Assembly: GCF_003386235.1 (NCBI RefSeq)
Contig: NZ_QRDZ01000029.1
Location: 60,623 to 124,622, forward strand
DNA from: Cohnella phaseoli
GTDB lineage: Bacteria > Bacillota > Bacilli > Paenibacillales > Paenibacillaceae
DNA length: 64,000 bases
Direction: 5' to 3'
Below, one piece after another: positions 8,676 to 16,804 of this stretch. The translations under genes were made by a program, and so were the position numbers. The notes below the pieces were generated by a model. The model was not told the DNA's origin. It was given only the letters and a program-made list of their open reading frames with translations, and searched no databases. Numbering within the stretch: position 1 is the first letter of the stretch; every line of letters begins with the position of its first letter.

Positions 8676-9164
8676 TTAATTCCCCCCCGATATATTGGAA
8701 TTGAGTTCGTGAATCTGTTCCTCCAAAACCGTACATGCTTTGTCTAAGAACTGTGCAATAAGCTCAAGCTCTATATCCTCATAACTGGAAGCCAACCGGA
8801 TCATCGCTGTGTGAAGAGATAAATAAATGTCGCTGACTTCTTTCTTATTTTCATATACCGGAACGAGAATCACTTTCCGACGATCTTTGGGATCAGGCTG
8901 CCTGCGGACGTAGTCGCTTTTCTCAAGTCGATCGATTAACGCCGTAACGCTGCCTGTCGTAAGCCCGGTAAATTTCGCTAGTTCGCCTGCAGTAATCGGA
9001 CCCTTCTCGTGCAAAATATCAATCGCCAAAAAATCGCTGTTATTCAAGCCCAAACGGGATGCCACATTTTGCTGGTAAATCACTGTGCGAGCGCCAAGTC
9101 CGCGCATGCGCAAGGTGAGGTTCTCCTGCTGCTGCGTGGGTTGATTATGCTTGTCGTGGGGCAA
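8676..9164 (-). CDS. MarR family transcriptional regulator
   Basis: The 162-residue protein has the MarR winged helix. Visible parts are LAIDILHEKGPITAGELAKF (helices 2-3), the recognition segment TTGSVTALIDRLEKSDYV, and the wing RQPDPKDRRKVILVPV. It would dimerise and repress until a ligand or oxidant binds. It is the first gene of an operon with the flavodoxin-domain gene. A 13-bp-armed palindrome lies just upstream (9187-9227) and is the likely autoregulatory operator. Confidence 0.88.
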   Translation of the reverse strand: MPHDKHNQPTQQQENLTLRMRGLGARTVIYQQNVASRLGLNNSDFLAIDILHEKGPITAGELAKFTGLTTGSVTALIDRLEKSDYVRRQPDPKDRRKVILVPVYENKKEVSDIYLSLHTAMIRLASSYEDIELELIAQFLDKACTVLEEQIHELNSNISGGN

Positions 9165-9186
9165 TCGTCTTTTCCTCCTCCGAAAA

Positions 9187-9227
9187 ATATATCTTGATTA
9201 TAAAGATACTATACAATCAAGATATAT
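9187..9227. promoter_or_regulatory. palindromic operator upstream of the marR-flavodoxin operon
   Basis: Perfect 13-base arms, ATATATCTTGATT (9187-9199) and AATCAAGATATAT (9215-9227), are separated by 15 bases. The left half also contains a smaller imperfect palindrome (TATCTT ... AAGATA), so two dimers may bind. It lies 23 bases before the marR start codon. Confidence 0.65.
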
Positions 9228-9250
9228 GAAAAGGAGTTTTAAAGCAAGTT

Positions 9251-10429
9251 TCATCCCCCTGCTTCAACAGAGGAATCCTTGCGAATCAGACATGCGGACA
9301 ATAAACCGACGCCGAGAACGACGGCAAGCAGCAAAAAGGTCAGCGTATAACTCCCCAATGCCATAAATCGGATGGACAGGATCGGTCCCAGACTGGTTCC
9401 CGCAAAAAGAATAAACGTATAGACAGAAACCGCGATTCCCCGCGATTTGCCGCCCAACTGACCGATCAACGAGATCAGAGCAGGAACGGATACCGCGATT
9501 CCGGCTACGAAAACCACGCTTGTCGCAACCATCACAACTAAATTCGAACTGAGACCAAGCGAAGCCAGTGCTGCAATCGCCGCGCCTAATCCCCAGCGAA
9601 TTACGGCATGTACGCCGAATCGCTGCGTCAGCATGCCCGCAAATGGAGAAATGAGCATGCCCACAACGCCGATCGATCGGATATACAAAATATGCCGCGC
9701 ATCAAGGCTAAAATCAGGCCCCGCCAAATAACTGCCCAAAACTGTGTACATACTGACAAAGGACATCAACAGCACCAAAGCGATGATGTAGCTCAACACG
9801 ATGTTTTTTTGCTTGAAGAGCGATGGCATCCGTCTAATCGGATCCCAAATGTTCGCGCTGGCAGATCGGGTCTCCTCTCTCGGCAAACCGATTGCCACCA
9901 GAAGCAGAGTGGCTGCGTAAACAACGGCGAGAACAACAAACACCGTATTCCAGCCATACTGCTGATTGACTATGCCGCTGATCACCTGACCGACAATCCC
10001 TGCGACCAGAAATCCTGTACTGATAAAGCCGATTGCGGTTACCCTCCTGGCTGCAGGGAACATCTCGACGGCGTAAGCAAGCGCAACGGGAGAAAAGGTA
10101 GCTGCGGCAGCGCCTTGCATAAATCTCAGAATAACGAGCCCAGAAAAGCTATTTACCATTCCGAGCAATAGAGATAGGAGTACTAAAGCGACAAGTCCGA
10201 TCACGATCACTCGCTTGCGTCCATACTTTTCGGACAACGGGCCATAGATCAAGCAGCCTAAGGCAAACCCCGCCGAAAATCCGCTCCCGGCCGCAGCGGC
10301 TTGCGTTAATGAAATCCCGAAAGCATCGGCAAACACAGAGGAAAGCGGGATTGTGACATATAAACTGGACATAACGACCATTCCGGCCCAGCAAAGAATA
10401 AAAGTCATAAGAGAATAGTTTTTTGACAA
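9251..10429 (-). CDS. MFS transporter (drug-efflux type)
   Basis: The 392-residue protein has about 12 hydrophobic segments and the MFS loop signature GPLSEKYGRKRVI between helices 2 and 3. This pattern, together with its regulator, points to a proton-driven exporter of the Bcr/CflA or DHA type in the cytoplasmic membrane. The start is TTG at 10429 behind GAGG. A MarR gene lies upstream on the same strand. Between them is a copy of the palindrome also found in front of that MarR gene, so the exporter is probably repressed by it. The substrate is unknown. Confidence 0.85.
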   Translation of the reverse strand: MSKNYSLMTFILCWAGMVVMSSLYVTIPLSSVFADAFGISLTQAAAAGSGFSAGFALGCLIYGPLSEKYGRKRVIVIGLVALVLLSLLLGMVNSFSGLVILRFMQGAAAATFSPVALAYAVEMFPAARRVTAIGFISTGFLVAGIVGQVISGIVNQQYGWNTVFVVLAVVYAATLLLVAIGLPREETRSASANIWDPIRRMPSLFKQKNIVLSYIIALVLLMSFVSMYTVLGSYLAGPDFSLDARHILYIRSIGVVGMLISPFAGMLTQRFGVHAVIRWGLGAAIAALASLGLSSNLVVMVATSVVFVAGIAVSVPALISLIGQLGGKSRGIAVSVYTFILFAGTSLGPILSIRFMALGSYTLTFLLLAVVLGVGLLSACLIRKDSSVEAGG

Positions 10430-10470
10430 ATGGATACACCTCGTTATTATGCGATTTCATATAAGTTGTT

Positions 10471-10674
10471 CATATAAGTTGAACCAATGAAGGGAAAGCC
10501 CATTGCATTCTAAAAGGGATGGTTTTACCGACTTCAGACAGGTTGTTTTGGGCTGCTTGGATCGATAAGAACTTTATAGGTAAGCAGCCCAAAGCCAAAA
10601 CTCGCGGCAAAACCATTCCCTTTCTCCATTCCATTGGGTTAATTCTTCGAGGTATCTTTGGTTCAACTTGTATA
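10471..10674. repeat. about 204-bp MITE-like inverted repeat, family D
   Basis: The ends CATATAAGTTGAACCAA (10471-10487) and TTGGTTCAACTTGTATA (10658-10674) are near-perfect inverted repeats. The arms continue to pair inward (AAAGGGATGGTTTTACCG against GGCAAAACCATTCCCTTT, and TTGGGCTGCTT against AAGCAGCCCAA). It has no coding content. It is inserted between the MarR operator (10676-10688) and the MFS start codon. A remnant of the same family lies at 51076-51134. Confidence 0.7.
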
Positions 10675-10675
10675 G

Positions 10676-10688
10676 TTAGACAATCTAA
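10676..10688. promoter_or_regulatory. MarR operator copy upstream of the MFS exporter
   Basis: TTAGACAATCTAA is a 5-base-arm palindrome with three central bases. It matches TTAGATTATCTAA at 11280-11292, and the flanking bases TATA...GTTAG are shared too. It sits next to the right end of repeat family D and upstream of the MFS gene, 3' of the marR gene. Confidence 0.65.
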
Positions 10689-10708
10689 TTATATGTCCAA
10701 AAAAAATT

Positions 10709-11260
10709 TTAACGCCCCACCCCCAATCGTTTTTCAATGCCGGCATTTAGCTTCACCAGTATTTTATCCAACAGAATCGCCTCTTCTTGATCCAGATCAT
10801 TCATGATCGAGGAGCAGGCAGACCAAAACGTGGGCAATACAAGGTCCAGCAGCCGCCGTCCTTCCGATGTCAGGCTGACATGAATCATTCGACGATCCTG
10901 TTCGCTTGGCTCGCGGAAAATCAAGCTTCGTTTTTCCAGCCAGTCCAGCATTGCCGTCACCGAAGCTCGTCTGATTCCCAATCTGTCCGCAAGCGAAGAC
11001 GGCGAAATAAATTCTCTGCTTTCGTGAAGCTTAAGCAGCAGCAGCAAATCCAATTTGCTTTCGGTAATATCGAACGGCGCCAGCTCCACATCGACCGCAT
11101 CCAGAAAATGATCGCTGAACCATAGCATTAACAGCCCTAGCCGGCCGGAGGTTCGGTTTGTCTCTCCATCGGCGGTCTTGTCCAATAATTCCAAATAAGG
11201 CGTAATCCCCAGCTTGGGCAATTGATCCAAACCGCTTTCCCTCCTGCTTTTCTTGTTCAT
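10709..11260 (-). CDS. MarR family transcriptional regulator
   Basis: The 183-residue protein has a MarR winged helix, with SSLADRLGIRRASVTAMLDW as the recognition region and the wing REPSEQDRRMIHVSLT. The N-terminal 60 residues are longer than usual. I start it at 11260 (GGGTGAG precedes ATG); an ATG at 11275 lies nearly on top of the operator and has no ribosome binding site. The same palindrome occurs upstream of this gene and upstream of the MFS exporter, so I infer that it represses both. Confidence 0.86.
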   Translation of the reverse strand: MNKKSRRESGLDQLPKLGITPYLELLDKTADGETNRTSGRLGLLMLWFSDHFLDAVDVELAPFDITESKLDLLLLLKLHESREFISPSSLADRLGIRRASVTAMLDWLEKRSLIFREPSEQDRRMIHVSLTSEGRRLLDLVLPTFWSACSSIMNDLDQEEAILLDKILVKLNAGIEKRLGVGR

Positions 11261-11279
11261 CGTCTCACCCGGCATATAA

Positions 11280-11292
11280 TTAGATTATCTAA
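11280..11292. promoter_or_regulatory. MarR operator in front of its own gene
   Basis: TTAGATTATCTAA is a palindrome 20 bases upstream of the ATG at 11260. The second copy at 10676-10688 shares the outer TTAGA and TCTAA arms. Two matching sites framing a regulator and an exporter are good evidence of a shared operator. Confidence 0.68.
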
Positions 11293-11431
11293 CTAAATCC
11301 AATATACCGGATCAGCTAGATAAATGCAACAGTCGTTTTATAGTTCCACAGACCTATAATCCTCTATTTCGAAACGTTAGGTTCTTTATGATAAAATAAA
11401 AGTCAAATCCATGTTTAGGGAGGAAAATGAT

Positions 11432-12340
11432 ATGCAGCCCATCACCCCGCATCTGTGGTTTGACAAAGGGGCGAAAGACGCCGCGGAGTTCTACTGCTCC
11501 GTTTTTCCGGACTCCCGAATCACGAGCTCGACCGTTCTGTACGACACTCCTTCGGGCGAATGCGATCTTGTATCGTTTCTCGTCTGGGGACAACCGTTTA
11601 TGGCTATCTCCGCAGGACCGTACTTCAAGATCAATCCTTCGATCTCGTTCACCGTCAATTTCGATCCTTCCCGGGAGACGAACGCAAGAGAAATGATCGA
11701 CGAAGCTTGGGGCAAGCTTGCCGACGGCGGAACTGCGCTGATGCCGCTGGACAAATATCCATTCAGCGAACGATACGGCTGGATCCAGGACAAGTACGGC
11801 GTCTCCTGGCAGCTGATGCTAACCAATCCCGAAGGCGAGCCTCGCCCCCCGATTATCTCTTCCCTCCTGTTCGTGGGCGACAACTGCGGCAAGACGGAGG
11901 AAGCAAGAGAATTCTATCTGTCCTTCTTCCGCAATGCCAGACCCGGCTCGCTGTTTCGTTACGGACCCGGTATGGAGCCGGACCGCGAAGGCACCGTTAT
12001 GTTCAGCGATTTTATGTTGGAGAATACCTGGTTTACGGCAATGGACAGCGCGCACTCGCACAACTTTCAATTTAACGAGGCTGTCTCCCTGTTGATCAAC
12101 TGCGAGACGCAGGAGGAAATCGACTACTATTGGGACCGCCTGTCCGCGGTGCCTAATGCCGAGCAATGCGGCTGGTTGAAGGACAAATACGGAGTTTCCT
12201 GGCAAATCTCCTCCGTCCGGATGGATAAAATGTTGGCCGAAGGCACTCCGGAACAACGCAGTCGCGTTACCAAAGCGTTCATGAAAATGAAGAAGTTCGA
12301 CTTGGCGGAGCTGGAGAAAGCGTATTTGGGGAATCTATAA
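11432..12340 (+). CDS. two-domain VOC (PhnB/glyoxalase-like) protein
   Basis: This 302-residue protein contains two VOC domains of the PhnB type, roughly residues 1-140 and 145-300. Each opens with the pattern hxPhLWFxxxAxEAxxFY or its equivalent and contains an almost repeated KYGVSWQ segment. The family includes metal-binding glyoxalases and resistance proteins, but PhnB-like members often have no proven activity. Metal ligands cannot be assigned safely. AGGGAGG precedes the ATG at 11432. The next gene follows by 15 bases, so cotranscription is likely. Confidence 0.82.
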   Translation: MQPITPHLWFDKGAKDAAEFYCSVFPDSRITSSTVLYDTPSGECDLVSFLVWGQPFMAISAGPYFKINPSISFTVNFDPSRETNAREMIDEAWGKLADGGTALMPLDKYPFSERYGWIQDKYGVSWQLMLTNPEGEPRPPIISSLLFVGDNCGKTEEAREFYLSFFRNARPGSLFRYGPGMEPDREGTVMFSDFMLENTWFTAMDSAHSHNFQFNEAVSLLINCETQEEIDYYWDRLSAVPNAEQCGWLKDKYGVSWQISSVRMDKMLAEGTPEQRSRVTKAFMKMKKFDLAELEKAYLGNL

Positions 12341-12355
12341 TATCGGAGGTACGTT

Positions 12356-13642
12356 TTGGATATCACTCAGGATTTCATTGACGACGGTTTCAAAGCCTAC
12401 ATCATGGAAACATTTTGCGGCAATCGCGGGACGATTCTGCTCGGCGATGTAGATCGAGTAGAGTCGTTGCAGCTTGCCAATCACCAATATTCAAGCTTAA
12501 AAGGAATCGAGCATTTTGCCTCCCTGGAGGAACTGGATTGCTCTTTCAATAGCTTGACGGAACTTGATCTTAGCCGCAATCGCCTTCTGAAGACGCTCGA
12601 TTGCGCTGCAAACCAATTAACCTCGCTCGATACGGCCAATCATCCGAACTTGGAAAAGCTGTCTTGCAGATACAACGCGCTGACTCGGCTGGATACAAGC
12701 CGCAATCCGCTCTTGAAAGAGCTCGACTGCAACAAGAACGAAATTGCTTCCTTAAGTTTGAAGGACAATGCCCTATTGGAAACGATCGATTGCGGGTTTA
12801 ACCGGATCCGGAATCTTGATGTACGTCACAACGTTATGCTCGTCAAGCTGATCTGTTATTGGAATATCCTTTCGGAATTGAACGTAGAGCAAAACGTAAA
12901 TTTGCAGGAGCTTAACTGCGGTTACAATTCCCTGTTTGATTTGAACCTGAGTCATAACCTCCGGCTTGCCCGGCTGGATTGCGGGAACAATTATTTAATC
13001 GGCCTGGATGTAACGACCTGTGCGGAATTGTCGGATATCCGCTGCAATAACAATCATCTCAAACATTTGGACATAAGCGGGAATACGGTACTGCGGGGAT
13101 TAAGATGCTTCAACAATCATATCGCGAGCTTGGATCTCAGCCATAATGCGCATTTGGTCGAACTTTTTTGCTCGGAGAACAAAATAACGAAGCTGGATAC
13201 CGCCCATAACCCCAAGCTGAAGCAGTTGAATTATGCCGATAATCTGATTGTCGAATCGGATCATGCGGTCAAAGGGGTTGGAGTTTTTCAATACGATGTT
13301 TCGATGTCTTCCTATGCTTCTACGCTGAGCTACGGAGGGCATGAGCTTTCGGTTAGAACGGAAGCGGCCACCAAAGCCGATATGAAACGATTGTCTTCTG
13401 TCATCAGGAACGCGTGGGAAAACTTGGACGAATTAATCGGCAGCGCGCTTGGTCTGATTGCCGAAGCTCATCCCGACGAAGATGTGAATGAGCTGGTATT
13501 GTCCGAGCTTGAATTTAGTGTGGATAGCTCCTTTCGATTAGGCTACGATGCAGGCGATACTCCGGCCGGTAATCTGTATATTTACGTCGCTTTTGATAAA
13601 CAGCTGAAAATAGACAGCGAGCTCGTGTATGAAACGTATTGA
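12356..13642 (+). CDS. cytoplasmic leucine-rich-repeat protein
   Basis: The start is TTG at 12356, fixed by GGAGGT eight bases upstream. The 428-residue protein has about eleven consecutive 21-residue repeats (residues about 57-300). Their pattern is LxxLDCxxNxLxxLDxxxNxx, with a cysteine at the same place in nearly every repeat. There is no signal peptide or LPXTG/SLH anchor, unlike surface internalins. The C-terminal 120 residues are a separate acidic alpha/beta region (from about 305) that I cannot name. The product is probably an intracellular protein-binding scaffold. A family B repeat follows the stop codon. Confidence 0.8.
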   Translation: MDITQDFIDDGFKAYIMETFCGNRGTILLGDVDRVESLQLANHQYSSLKGIEHFASLEELDCSFNSLTELDLSRNRLLKTLDCAANQLTSLDTANHPNLEKLSCRYNALTRLDTSRNPLLKELDCNKNEIASLSLKDNALLETIDCGFNRIRNLDVRHNVMLVKLICYWNILSELNVEQNVNLQELNCGYNSLFDLNLSHNLRLARLDCGNNYLIGLDVTTCAELSDIRCNNNHLKHLDISGNTVLRGLRCFNNHIASLDLSHNAHLVELFCSENKITKLDTAHNPKLKQLNYADNLIVESDHAVKGVGVFQYDVSMSSYASTLSYGGHELSVRTEAATKADMKRLSSVIRNAWENLDELIGSALGLIAEAHPDEDVNELVLSELEFSVDSSFRLGYDAGDTPAGNLYIYVAFDKQLKIDSELVYETY

Positions 13643-13649
13643 TTGATTC

Positions 13650-13723
13650 GGGGGCGCTGTCTCATAAGTAAAAAGTCGTACGAAAGAAGGAATGGCGTCG
13701 TGCATGTATGGGACAGCACCCCC
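13650..13723. repeat. family B inverted repeat
   Basis: The ends GGGGGCGCTGTCTCATA and TATGGGACAGCACCCCC frame AAGTCGTACGAAAGAAGG. The element begins eight bases after the LRR stop codon and lies before the convergent SDR remnant. It forms a strong hairpin and may end transcription in both directions. Confidence 0.7.
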
Positions 13724-13745
13724 GTTGTTTATTTAAGGTAAACGG

Positions 13746-14210
13746 TTAATAGATGGTCGGCACCATTCCCCCGTCCATACGGATTGGAGATCCCTTAAAT
13801 GCGGATGAAAGAGGACTGCATACGAACGTGGCCAGTCTGCCTATCTCATTGGGCTTGATAAATCGTTGGATTTCGGACTGAGGCAGGTTGGCAGCCATGA
13901 ACCGTTGCTCTTTCTCGGCAAATGTCATCTCTTCGTGCGGATATATGCCGTCTATAATTTGCTGCACGTTCTCGGAGAGAGTCGGTCCCGGCATAATCGT
14001 ATTAACGGTGACCTCGGTTCCTCTCGTCAGCTTGGACAAGCTTTTGGACAACGAGAGCAGCATCGATTTCGTCATGGCATATTGAGGCATCTGCCCGGAA
14101 GGCATAACGGCTTCTTCGCTCGCGATAAAAACAATGCGGCCATAATCGCTTTTCAACATTTTCGGCAAGTAAAATTTGGATAATCCGTTAGGCACAACTG
14201 CTTGTAACGT
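13746..14210 (-). pseudogene. SDR oxidoreductase, 3' remnant
   Basis: Only the C-terminal part of a short-chain dehydrogenase is left. The frame carries FYLPKML, the catalytic YAMTK (Tyr and Lys), and a closing RMDGGMV segment. The whole N-terminal Rossmann half with the TGxxxGxG cofactor loop is absent. The frame can be read back to about 14210, where the sequence switches into the AraC-type gene in another frame. I infer a deletion that joined the two genes. The product would not bind NAD(P) and is probably non-functional. Confidence 0.7.
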
Positions 14211-14512
14211 GACATGCGAGTCAGCGCTTCCCGGTAGTCGCGCGCATGGAAAGTCGATAAAGCGGATGGCGGATAATGCGCCGTCTCGAAGGCGGTCGCA
14301 AGCTTAACGATTGCCGTGCCTACATCGCCGATGAGATCGGAATAAGCTTGCCAGATTGCGAAATATGGTTCGATAGTGAAGGAAGGTTGTTGAATAAGAG
14401 ATGTCGGCAGTTGCGCTTGCCGGGCTATGTCCCGTGCCTCTATTCCTAATCGGCGCAAGCTGGACCAGAACCCGGGGGCGAGTTGAATCCGCTCGACGGT
14501 TGGGGAAATCAT
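14153..14512 (-). pseudogene. AraC-type regulator, 5' remnant
   Basis: The 119-residue frame begins with a good ribosome binding site (GGAGG). It matches the N-terminal ligand-binding domain of the AraC group with an arabinose_bd-type domain (LRRLGIEARDIARQAQLP, then AYSDLIGDVGTA). After about residue 105 (MSRYKQLC) it runs into SDR sequence out of frame and stops. The C-terminal two-helix-turn-helix DNA-binding domain is missing; intact members run about 330-340 residues. This is the other half of the fusion with the SDR remnant. Confidence 0.7.
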
Positions 14513-14545
14513 AGCTGTAATCCTCCATCTTCGTTCTGTTGCGGT

Positions 14546-15298
14546 TTATTGTTGTTCAACAATCCCGCTTTCAACGATAATTTTACCGGCCGAATAATTC
14601 TCCGCATAGAAGTAATATACACCATCTTCGTCTGCCGTTACGGTATAGGCGAAGCTTTTCTCCTTGCTATGGAAGCCTTTGATCAGCTCTCCGTTATGGA
14701 TGAATCCGAGCTCCATATACTCGCCGTTCGGATCCGAATAGCTATTCGTCGTCAGATCCAGATTAAACTCGATCGACAGCTTATCGCCTTTTTTCAGCTC
14801 CCACCCTGCACCCTTCTCTTTCGTAAAAATGACCAGATCTCCGTTGCCGGTAAGAAGCTGCGGAATAAGAAACAAGCTGTCTTTCTCCTCCAGTTCAATG
14901 TTAGTGACGGAACCGGCGTTAAGGGTCTGTAGTTGACCTTCACGAATGATAGTGCTGTTGAGACTACGTTTATTAACGTCATTAATCGATGGCGCGGCAG
15001 ACGCCTCCGTCATTGAAGCATAGTCTGGCATTTCAGCAAGATGCCTGTTTTCGTCGTTTAATACGATCGCGCCGAACAATTTGCCTCCGGTAGCCGCATT
15101 TGCGCCAATGGCCGCCGCTAACATGGCCACTATAGCTACGGCGATTACGGCAAACCTCCGAGAGGTTTTCTTAGGAGAGATTTTATGTAAAACGATTTTC
15201 CGAATTCTGTCCTTATCGATAGTCGGATCTTCTTCGATCTGGAGGTCATCCGCATTAATACGCGCATACTCAAACATTTCGGATATTTTTATTTTCAT
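14546..15298 (-). CDS. membrane protein, probable anti-sigma factor
   Basis: This 250-residue protein has a cytoplasmic N-terminal segment (residues 1-45), a single membrane helix (about 48-70) and an extracytoplasmic domain of about 180 residues. I do not recognise the external domain; it has beta-rich spacing such as SLFLIPQLLTGNGDLVIFTK. The start at 15298 is supported by GGAGGCGG. It overlaps the upstream ECF sigma gene by 29 bases. That coupling and topology are classic for an anti-sigma factor that holds the sigma factor at the membrane until an envelope signal arrives. No zinc HxxxCxxC motif is visible. Confidence 0.7.
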   Translation of the reverse strand: MKIKISEMFEYARINADDLQIEEDPTIDKDRIRKIVLHKISPKKTSRRFAVIAVAIVAMLAAAIGANAATGGKLFGAIVLNDENRHLAEMPDYASMTEASAAPSINDVNKRSLNSTIIREGQLQTLNAGSVTNIELEEKDSLFLIPQLLTGNGDLVIFTKEKGAGWELKKGDKLSIEFNLDLTTNSYSDPNGEYMELGFIHNGELIKGFHSKEKSFAYTVTADEDGVYYFYAENYSAGKIIVESGIVEQQ

Positions 15299-15839
15299 CG
15301 TAGCCGCCTCCATCTCTAAGCACTTGTCTCAAATAGTCGCGTCCCCGCGAAAGCCTGCTTCTCACGGTGGATTCATTCATTTGCAATTGTTCGGCGATAT
15401 CGGCGGTCCTCTCCATCAAAAAGTAATAACGCACGAATATATTCCGATCCAGCTCGCTCATCAACGACAACGCCCATTCGAGAAAATACTTTTGTTCCGA
15501 TTCGGCGAACGCGCTCGTTGAATCCTCCACGATCAAGATATCGTCATCAAGCGGATACATTCGAGGAGCGTGCTCTCGCAATTTTTTGAGAGACTGATTT
15601 CTTGCGATAGCGGCAAGGTAGGATTTTATTGTTTTACTGTCTTCGCGAATCTGTCCGGCATGCGTCCACAGCAATACGAATACGTCTGAAACGACTTCCT
15701 CGACGTCTTCGTTTTTCATCTGACTCCCGATCACGTTTCTAACGATTTTGCTTACATAACCCGCATACATGTCAATAAGACGCTCCAATGCGGATTGTTT
15801 CCCTTGTTTTAATTGATGCAGTAGGGTCGCTTCTAACAA
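15270..15839 (-). CDS. ECF RNA polymerase sigma factor
   Basis: This 189-residue protein has ECF region 2 (DVEEVVSDVFVLLWTH, residues about 46-61) and region 4 with a helix-turn-helix (TADIAEQLQMNESTVRSRLS, about 150-170), joined by a short linker. It would direct RNA polymerase to stress-response promoters. The downstream gene overlaps it and encodes a single-pass membrane protein, its probable anti-sigma factor. No matching ECF promoter was identified upstream. Confidence 0.9.
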   Translation of the reverse strand: MLEATLLHQLKQGKQSALERLIDMYAGYVSKIVRNVIGSQMKNEDVEEVVSDVFVLLWTHAGQIREDSKTIKSYLAAIARNQSLKKLREHAPRMYPLDDDILIVEDSTSAFAESEQKYFLEWALSLMSELDRNIFVRYYFLMERTADIAEQLQMNESTVRSRLSRGRDYLRQVLRDGGGYDENKNIRNV

Positions 15840-15962
15840 CTTATCTCCTCCTAACGGCCGCTACCTATAAATATCCAGTTTCTCTCTCATTTGTTGCATT
15901 AGGATCTGTGGATACGCAAAAAAAACTTGATTTCTCAAGTTTAACTTTAATGCAAACGAAAG

Positions 15963-16150
15963 AGACTGTTCCATAAGCGGAGCTGAACTGAATAATCGAT
16001 AGGAAAAAAAGTGCATATATCTCCTCCCGGAGAAGGCCTCATACGCTCCTGAAATCACCTATTACGGATTTACCATTCGGTCTTCAGGATTGTATAGCCT
16101 CGGAAGGAGATATATGCACTTCTAACCTTGTTGTCGATCATCTTTAGAGC
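15963..16150. repeat. non-coding repeat region with family C hairpin
   Basis: The left end GACTGTTCCATAAGC is a degenerate family B end. The core GCCTCATACGCTCCTGAAAT pairs with the later TCAGGATTGTATAGCCTC and is framed by the inverted GGAGATATATGCAC and its complement. A closely related core lies at 19192-19288 and another at 26474-26600. The 329-base gap between the ECF sigma gene and the GNAT holds no convincing gene. Confidence 0.6.
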
Positions 16151-16168
16151 AACTGGTTGCTTAACATG

Positions 16169-16705
16169 CTAATCGGCCGGATTGATCAGAGCCAACACCT
16201 GATGATCCTCCCATACCCCGTTTATTTTTACGTTGCTGCGCGCGATCCCCTCTTTATGGAAGCCGGCATTTTCCAGCACGCGGATCGATCCGGGATTTCG
16301 CGGGGAGGCTTCTCCCACGATTCGGTGAAACTTCAGCTTTTCGAAGGCATAGCGAACTACCTGTTTTACGGCCTCGGTCATGTAGCCTTTGCCGTTGTAG
16401 GTCTGATCCAGACTGTATCCGACCATGCAGCTCTGCAGGACTCCTCGCATCACGAAGTTCAGATCCACATTCCCGATAATCCGCTCGTCCTCTTTGTGGC
16501 AAATGACGAAGGAATATCTTCGATCCTCCTTGCGATCCACCTGGCTTTTGACGATCGCTTGAAGCTGGTGCTCCTTCGTATAAAATTCATCCGGGCAACC
16601 GGGCGAAAACCTCTCGAAGAACTCCCTGTTGCGTTTGTACAGGTCTGCCAATTCCGCTGCGTCCGTCTCCTCAGGAAATCGAATATAGATCTGCTGCTCC
16701 GACAT
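16169..16705 (-). CDS. GNAT N-acetyltransferase, RimJ/RimL-like
   Basis: This 178-residue protein fits the RimJ/RimL group of GNAT enzymes, which acetylate N-terminal amino groups of ribosomal proteins or small amines using acetyl-CoA. The acetyl-CoA loop is QTYNGKGYMTEAV. The family-typical KLKFHRIVGEASPRNPGSIR segment and the ENAGFHKEGIAR ending are present. AGGAGGTG precedes the ATG at 16705. No linked substrate gene is nearby. Confidence 0.85.
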   Translation of the reverse strand: MSEQQIYIRFPEETDAAELADLYKRNREFFERFSPGCPDEFYTKEHQLQAIVKSQVDRKEDRRYSFVICHKEDERIIGNVDLNFVMRGVLQSCMVGYSLDQTYNGKGYMTEAVKQVVRYAFEKLKFHRIVGEASPRNPGSIRVLENAGFHKEGIARSNVKINGVWEDHQVLALINPAD

Positions 16706-16778
16706 CGTGTCACCTCCTATAATGCCAATTATAGTTTGCCGAAGCTTCGCGCCGAGCCTTGCCATTCTTGACATCCGC

Positions 16779-16804
16779 TAGGGCGGGTTTGCATACACGC
16801 CCTA
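16779..16804. repeat. minimal family A hairpin
   Basis: TAGGGCGGGTTTG and CATACACGCCCTA are the two ends of family A fused head to head without an interior. The right-hand CTA is the stop codon (TAG) of the TerD-VWA gene. The hairpin could end transcription, but there is no T-run. Confidence 0.6.

Noticed and set aside
15861..16058. 65-codon frame in the gap between the ECF sigma gene and the GNAT
   Set aside because: It is made mostly of repeat sequence, has no ribosome binding site and resembles no protein.
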